Under the pieces are notes generated by a model, which made no database searches, was not told the DNA's origin, and worked only from the letters and a program-made list of their open reading frames with translations. This document shows, one piece after another, positions 23,131 through 26,837 of a stretch of 26,837 nt of DNA; within the stretch, counting starts at the first letter, position 1, and each line of letters begins with the position of its first letter. Where the stretch lies: assembly GCA_030145015.1 (NCBI GenBank), contig JAQYWI010000058.1, positions 1-26,837 of the forward strand. The letters run 5' to 3'. A program made the position numbers and the translations under genes. Origin of the DNA: Desulfobacterales bacterium (GTDB taxonomy: Bacteria > Desulfobacterota > Desulfobacteria > Desulfobacterales > JAHEIW01).

Positions 23131-24819
23131 ATGAAAACCGACCTTACGTTTGATAGTGAGAGCTTATCGGATAACATGGTACTGGCCGTAATCCTGATTG
23201 CGACCATTTACTGGGTTCTGGACTCGATTTTAAACTTATTTTTTTCCAACAGGTTTAACTTAGTTGCCGAACTTTTCGGGCCGGGCCTTTACGATGTTTA
23301 TATAAGGGTGATTGTGTTGTGCCTGTTCATTATCTTTGGTTCTCACGCACAATCGATTATCAATAAGCTGAAGCTGGCCAAACGCAAGCTGGATGAATCT
23401 GAGGAATTGTGGCGCTCGCTGGTGGAAACCGCCCCGGACATTATTACGACCGTAGACAAGGGCGGAACCATCCGTTTTATCAATCAGCCCATCGGTATAC
23501 TTTCACCTGAAAAGACGATGGGAAAATGTTTCTACGACTTTCTGCCACCGGAATACCAGGAAATAGCGATGGACAGCGTTGAAAGCGTGTTTCAGACCGG
23601 TGAAACCGATAGCTTCGAGGTCCGCACGGGTGAAAGCCATAATCCCAACTGGTACACCTACCGCGTCGGTCCATTGCGGATCAGCGGCAAAGTCGTCGCC
23701 GCAACGATCATCGCCACAAATACAACAGAATTTAAGCAAGCCGAAGAGTTGATGCGCTATAAAGAACTCCTCGATAACGTGGCTGAGGGGGTTTTTATTT
23801 TCAGCCGCAAGGGGCAGTTGATTGAATCCAATGATCAACTTCTCGAAAGTACGGGATATTCCAAACAAGAACTCCTCAATTTAACGATTTCGCACCTGGT
23901 TGACACGGATCAAGTTTCTTTGATTGAAAAGATCATGCAACAAGTCAGCACAGAAAAAGAGGTCCGATTTGAAATGAATCTTAAATCCAAAGACGGCACC
24001 CTTAGTCCTAATGAAATCAATTGTCGGTATATTTCCTATTTGGGTGTACCCTGTTTTTTATGTGTTGCCAGAGATATCACCAAAACTAAAATGCTGCATA
24101 ATCAGCTGATTCGCTCCGAAAGGCTGGCCGCCACCGGTCAGTTGGCGGCCTCCATCGCCCATGAGATCAATTCTCCCCTGCAAGGCATTACCGCCCTGCT
24201 CAATGTTATTCAAACGGAACACAAAAAAGAAAAGAAATTATTAGAAAAGCTGGACTTAGTCAAAAGTGCATTTGAAAGAATTCGAGACACGGTACGAAAT
24301 CTGATCGATCTCAATCGACCGGGCAAAGAGAATAAACAGCCGATGGATATCAACCAGATTATCGAAAATACATCTGCCCTGGTTCGCAGTTACCTGACAA
24401 AAAGCCGGGTAAAAATGAAGCTGGGTCTTAAAGCCCAACAATCCAGATTGACGGCATCACCGCAGCAAATGGGGCAGGTCTTTATGAATCTGATCAATAA
24501 CGCGGTCGAATCTATTGTTGGAGCGCCCGAATTTCAAGAGAAGTTAAAAGAAACTCCGACGCATAGCGGTGAAATCTGCATCGACACTTACAATCGCAAT
24601 AATGAGCTTGTTATTAAAGTGAAAGATTCGGGATCGGGCATCACCCAAAAAGATCTGGAACACATTTTTGATCCGTTTTTCACTCGAAAAAAGCCGATGG
24701 GCATGGGTGTAGGATTGTCGATCTGCCACGGCATCATCGAAGACCATAAAGGCTTCATAATCGCTGAAAATGATAAGGGCGGCGGAGCTGTTTTTACGAT
24801 AACCCTGCCACTCAAATAG
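23131..24819 (+). CDS. Membrane PAS-PAS histidine kinase
   Basis: A 562-residue sensor kinase. Two helices (about 16-38 and 57-77) form a hairpin with a short external loop, so sensing is probably cytoplasmic or within the membrane. PAS domains follow (about 90-200 and 208-318), then the H-box ASIAHEINSPLQGITALLNV with H344, and an ATPase domain with FMNLINNAVESI (N-box), DSGSGITQKD, FDPFFTRKKP, GMGVGLSICHGIIEDHKG and GGGAVFTITLP. No receiver partner is adjacent, making it an orphan kinase in this window. The ribosome site is weak (GCGAG). It is followed by a non-coding inverted-repeat element. Confidence 0.92.
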   Translation: MKTDLTFDSESLSDNMVLAVILIATIYWVLDSILNLFFSNRFNLVAELFGPGLYDVYIRVIVLCLFIIFGSHAQSIINKLKLAKRKLDESEELWRSLVETAPDIITTVDKGGTIRFINQPIGILSPEKTMGKCFYDFLPPEYQEIAMDSVESVFQTGETDSFEVRTGESHNPNWYTYRVGPLRISGKVVAATIIATNTTEFKQAEELMRYKELLDNVAEGVFIFSRKGQLIESNDQLLESTGYSKQELLNLTISHLVDTDQVSLIEKIMQQVSTEKEVRFEMNLKSKDGTLSPNEINCRYISYLGVPCFLCVARDITKTKMLHNQLIRSERLAATGQLAASIAHEINSPLQGITALLNVIQTEHKKEKKLLEKLDLVKSAFERIRDTVRNLIDLNRPGKENKQPMDINQIIENTSALVRSYLTKSRVKMKLGLKAQQSRLTASPQQMGQVFMNLINNAVESIVGAPEFQEKLKETPTHSGEICIDTYNRNNELVIKVKDSGSGITQKDLEHIFDPFFTRKKPMGMGVGLSICHGIIEDHKGFIIAENDKGGGAVFTITLPLK

Positions 24820-24884
24820 TGTCGCGGAATTTGTATAGCGTCGTGAAAATATATTAGATTTCTTAAAGTCCGCGTTTTTGCCCC

Positions 24885-25080
24885 ACCTCTGGTATAATGG
24901 AATAGTGGAACACTGGGCACGCAGTGAAGCTTTAGCGCTATATTGGTTTATGAGAGGATATTATCCCAATTTTATCAAATGATCCGCGCGAATTTTGCTA
25001 TGAACCAATATTCCATTATAGCGCTAAAGCTTCATTTCGTGCCCAACCATCCAAAATTCCAATTGAAGCGAAATCCCTAA
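24885..25080. repeat. Inverted-repeat element with 36-bp arms
   Basis: The left arm (24894-24950) and right arm (25001-25045) are imperfect inverted copies containing CTTTAGCGCTATA / TATAGCGCTAAAG and GGGCACG / CGTGCCC. The left arm matches 18190-18225 exactly in inverted orientation. A 50-bp AT-rich centre contains no gene. This is a MITE- or REP-pair-like structure filling the gap between the kinase and cdaA. Confidence 0.7.
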
Positions 25081-25132
25081 CTTAGGGTATGAATATGGGA
25101 TGAATCGTTCTAAGATTGGAGATTCCGAAAAA

Positions 25133-26347
25133 TTAGAACCCGCGCGGCTGGGGTGGGATTTGTTGATCTGCGTCTTGATCTTTTGACCGCGGCCGCAGAT
25201 TTACCATTATCGTTTGGGGGGCGACCTGATCGATTTTGACGCCGAAAGGCAAATAGATATTTTTTGCAGAAAGCTTAATCAAATGTCGGCCGGCGGTGAT
25301 GTCATTTACATCCACTCTAACCTGAACGTCTTGATCCCGCAATGTCCGGATCGTGTTCCGTCGACCTGAAAGTGTTAAATCCACGGTGGAAGTTGACCCT
25401 TGACCCAGTATCAAATGAGATGGCGTGCGATTGTGTTGAACCGGCACCGTTAAGGTCAGTTCGGCTTCCTGTTGGCTGGCCAGAATGAGCCATGCAATTG
25501 TAATAAGAGCCAGCGCGCTTAATTTGGTTCGCCAATTTTCAACAAAGGTCCCCCTGAAAAAATCCTTCAGAGTGGGCACACGGATCTCAGGCCCGCCGAC
25601 GACTTCACTGAGATTGTTTGCCAGTGCAGCGGGGTCGTGCCAGGTTACGATTTTTCCCTCCACAATGGTAGCCACCTCCGAGCGTTCTTCAGATACGACC
25701 AGACAGACCGCATCCGTCACTTCAGACAAACCCAGGGCCGCCCGATGCCGCGTTCCATATTTTTCGGGCAAATTTTCATCTTCAGAAAGAGGTAAAATAC
25801 ATCCCATTTGAGTGATACGATCTTGAGTTATAATTACAGCACCGTCGTGCGCAGGAGCGTAGCGGTTAAAAATGCTTTTTATAAGGGCTGGATCAGGAAG
25901 CGCCATAATCGCTTGACCGGCAGTGATAAATTCGGAAGGATTGTCATTTCTGGTGAGTACGATCAAAGCGCCGGTTCTGTCAGCGGCCAGCTCAAACAGA
26001 AGTTGGGATAATTCTTTTGTAAATGTTTTTTGAAAGACCCGTCTGCGAGATCGCAAATATCGCATCGGGCTAACTTTTTCTAAAACCTGCCGAATTTCGG
26101 TCTGGAACAGTATCAGCAACAGAATGAGTAGGACTTGCCATAAAATTTGAAAGACCCAGGTCGTTAAGAAAAGGCCCCAGAATTTGGCAATCGAATAAAT
26201 GCCGCCTAGCGCTACCAGGCCGATGATGACTCGCAGCGCACGGCTCTCGCGGAACCACACGTAAAGCTGATAAACCACAATGGTTAGAAAGAGAATATCA
26301 ACTAAATCTCGCCACGCGGGTGCAGGAATAAAATCTAAAAAATGCAT
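25133..26347 (-). CDS. cdaA: Diadenylate cyclase CdaA fused to a YbbR domain
   Basis: A 404-residue protein. Three N-terminal helices (about 14-32, 37-56, 62-81) precede a DAC (DisA_N) domain, about 100-245, with both catalytic motifs intact: DGA at 168-170 (AHDGAVIIT) and RHR at 200-202 (GTRHRAALGLSE). It makes c-di-AMP from two ATP at the membrane. After a linker a fourth helix (about 275-291) leads to a YbbR-like domain (about 295-385), the type found in the CdaA regulator CdaR. Bacillus-type CdaA is about 270 residues with CdaR encoded separately, so this is a natural fusion. I start at ATG 26347 (MHFLDF) with GGATGGAG upstream rather than at ATG 26392. Confidence 0.9.
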   Translation of the reverse strand: MHFLDFIPAPAWRDLVDILFLTIVVYQLYVWFRESRALRVIIGLVALGGIYSIAKFWGLFLTTWVFQILWQVLLILLLILFQTEIRQVLEKVSPMRYLRSRRRVFQKTFTKELSQLLFELAADRTGALIVLTRNDNPSEFITAGQAIMALPDPALIKSIFNRYAPAHDGAVIITQDRITQMGCILPLSEDENLPEKYGTRHRAALGLSEVTDAVCLVVSEERSEVATIVEGKIVTWHDPAALANNLSEVVGGPEIRVPTLKDFFRGTFVENWRTKLSALALITIAWLILASQQEAELTLTVPVQHNRTPSHLILGQGSTSTVDLTLSGRRNTIRTLRDQDVQVRVDVNDITAGRHLIKLSAKNIYLPFGVKIDQVAPQTIMVNLRPRSKDQDADQQIPPQPRGF

Positions 26348-26731
26348 CAGATGACTCCATCCTGGATCTTGATCAAAGCCGGCGCAACCCAAACAAAATG
26401 GACATCTCTATACTTCCACCCCTAAATAAGGATAAAGAATTTCTAGGTACTAGTGATTGCAAAGGATATATAAAAGAATCCGGTTATCTGGAAAGAACAA
26501 GTTGTATTGGTTGTGGGATCCCGGCGGCGGGAGATCATTTAATTTCGCGGCTGGAAGCCGCTCCCACAGGGGTTTTTTTTATGGTAACTTGGACTTTCCG
26601 GATAAGCGCCTAAAAGAATATTAGCAGGATAACATGCTTTCGTCAATTTTACATCCAGCGGAAAAATGGTGTGGCGGCATGACGCAATATGGGGTTGAAG
26701 CCCCTGACGTGTATGCGGAAAGAGCGGGTTT
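26348..26731. other. Intergenic region with REP-like hairpin
   Basis: No convincing gene is present. GCGGCT/AGCCGC (26547-26561) with flanking GGGAG and CTCCCAC and a T8 run (26573-26580) forms a REP-like, terminator-shaped element on the plus strand. GGGGTTGAAGCCCC lies at about 26690-26703. The promoter of cdaA must lie between about 26350 and 26530. Confidence 0.55.
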
Positions 26732-26837
26732 TCAGCCTTTATAGCGTTTCCCACACTCCTTACAACGCCCACCCGCACCTATGACACCGATGCAGCTTTC
26801 ATCGCTGCATAAGGTGCGATTTTCCCAGTCGCTACCC
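26732..26837 (-). CDS. Cys-rich zinc-ribbon-like protein, C-terminal fragment
   Basis: The minus strand entering at 26837 reads GSDWENRTLCSDESCIGVIG then AGGRCKECGKRYKG and stops at TGA 26734-26732. The C-x4-C ... C-x2-C arrangement with CIGVIGAGGRCKECG resembles a short terminal metal-binding tail (C.D.NCIGVIG..GRCKECG) that I recall from several Desulfobacterota proteins. Only 34 residues are visible, so the main domain and function are unknown. Confidence 0.75.
   Translation of the reverse strand, partial: GSDWENRTLCSDESCIGVIGAGGRCKECGKRYKG

Noticed and set aside
26398..26613. 71-codon plus-strand ORF upstream of cdaA
   Set aside because: It spans the REP-like hairpin and T-run, has no ribosome site and shows no protein-like pattern.

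Overview
The window looks like a chromosomal segment of a sulfate-reducing member of Desulfobacterota, probably Desulfobacterales-like. The reasons are a complete tmc-type transmembrane redox operon (tetraheme cytochrome c3, HdrD-like CCG iron-sulfur protein, cytochrome b-like membrane subunit, Trp-rich repeat protein), an octaheme cytochrome of the tetrathionate reductase family, many PAS/receiver/histidine kinase proteins, dispersed palindromic repeats and a probable selenoprotein. No tRNA, rRNA, CRISPR array or intact transposase gene was seen.

Layout. 1-128 is the minus-strand start of typA/bipA. 277-502 is a frameshifted small lipoprotein gene and 692-1300 an ORF6N-domain gene, followed by a MITE-like element and a bidirectional terminator. 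From 10055 down to 1629 nine minus-strand genes form one apparent operon: unknown protein, tandem Usp, response regulator, tmcD, tmcC, tmcB, tmcA, response regulator, and a receiver/PAS/PAS/kinase hybrid. It is preceded by a consensus-spaced sigma54 promoter (10135-10150) and upstream palindromes that look like enhancer sites. From 16220 down to 10602 lies a regulatory operon: receiver, membrane kinase with a heme c-like sensor domain, receiver-kinase hybrid, and a sigma54-dependent activator.

From 19905 down to 16413 is a periplasmic sulfur/redox cassette: a cytochrome-like protein without a heme motif, a three-domain rhodanese and an octaheme cytochrome. Its upstream region has a second, consensus-perfect sigma54 promoter (20026-20041) and a ladder of GTTAAC palindromes. 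The rhodanese gene is interrupted by a single in-frame TGA exactly where the next domain has a cysteine. A two-part hairpin with bacterial SECIS geometry follows directly. I read it as one selenoprotein gene, 18329-19480, not as two ORFs. This is the most notable object in the window.

The right part holds a DUF3568-like lipoprotein (+), a ParB-like/Lrp-RAM protein, a metallophosphoesterase and a small DRR-motif protein (all -), a membrane PAS histidine kinase (+), an inverted-repeat element, a diadenylate cyclase CdaA fused to one YbbR domain (-), and the C-terminus of a Cys-rich zinc-ribbon-like protein (-).

Working model (inference): a heme/redox-sensing kinase and receiver cascade feeds a sigma54 activator. 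Together with sigma54 it controls an electron-transfer complex (Tmc) and possibly a periplasmic sulfur-compound reductase/sulfurtransferase cassette.
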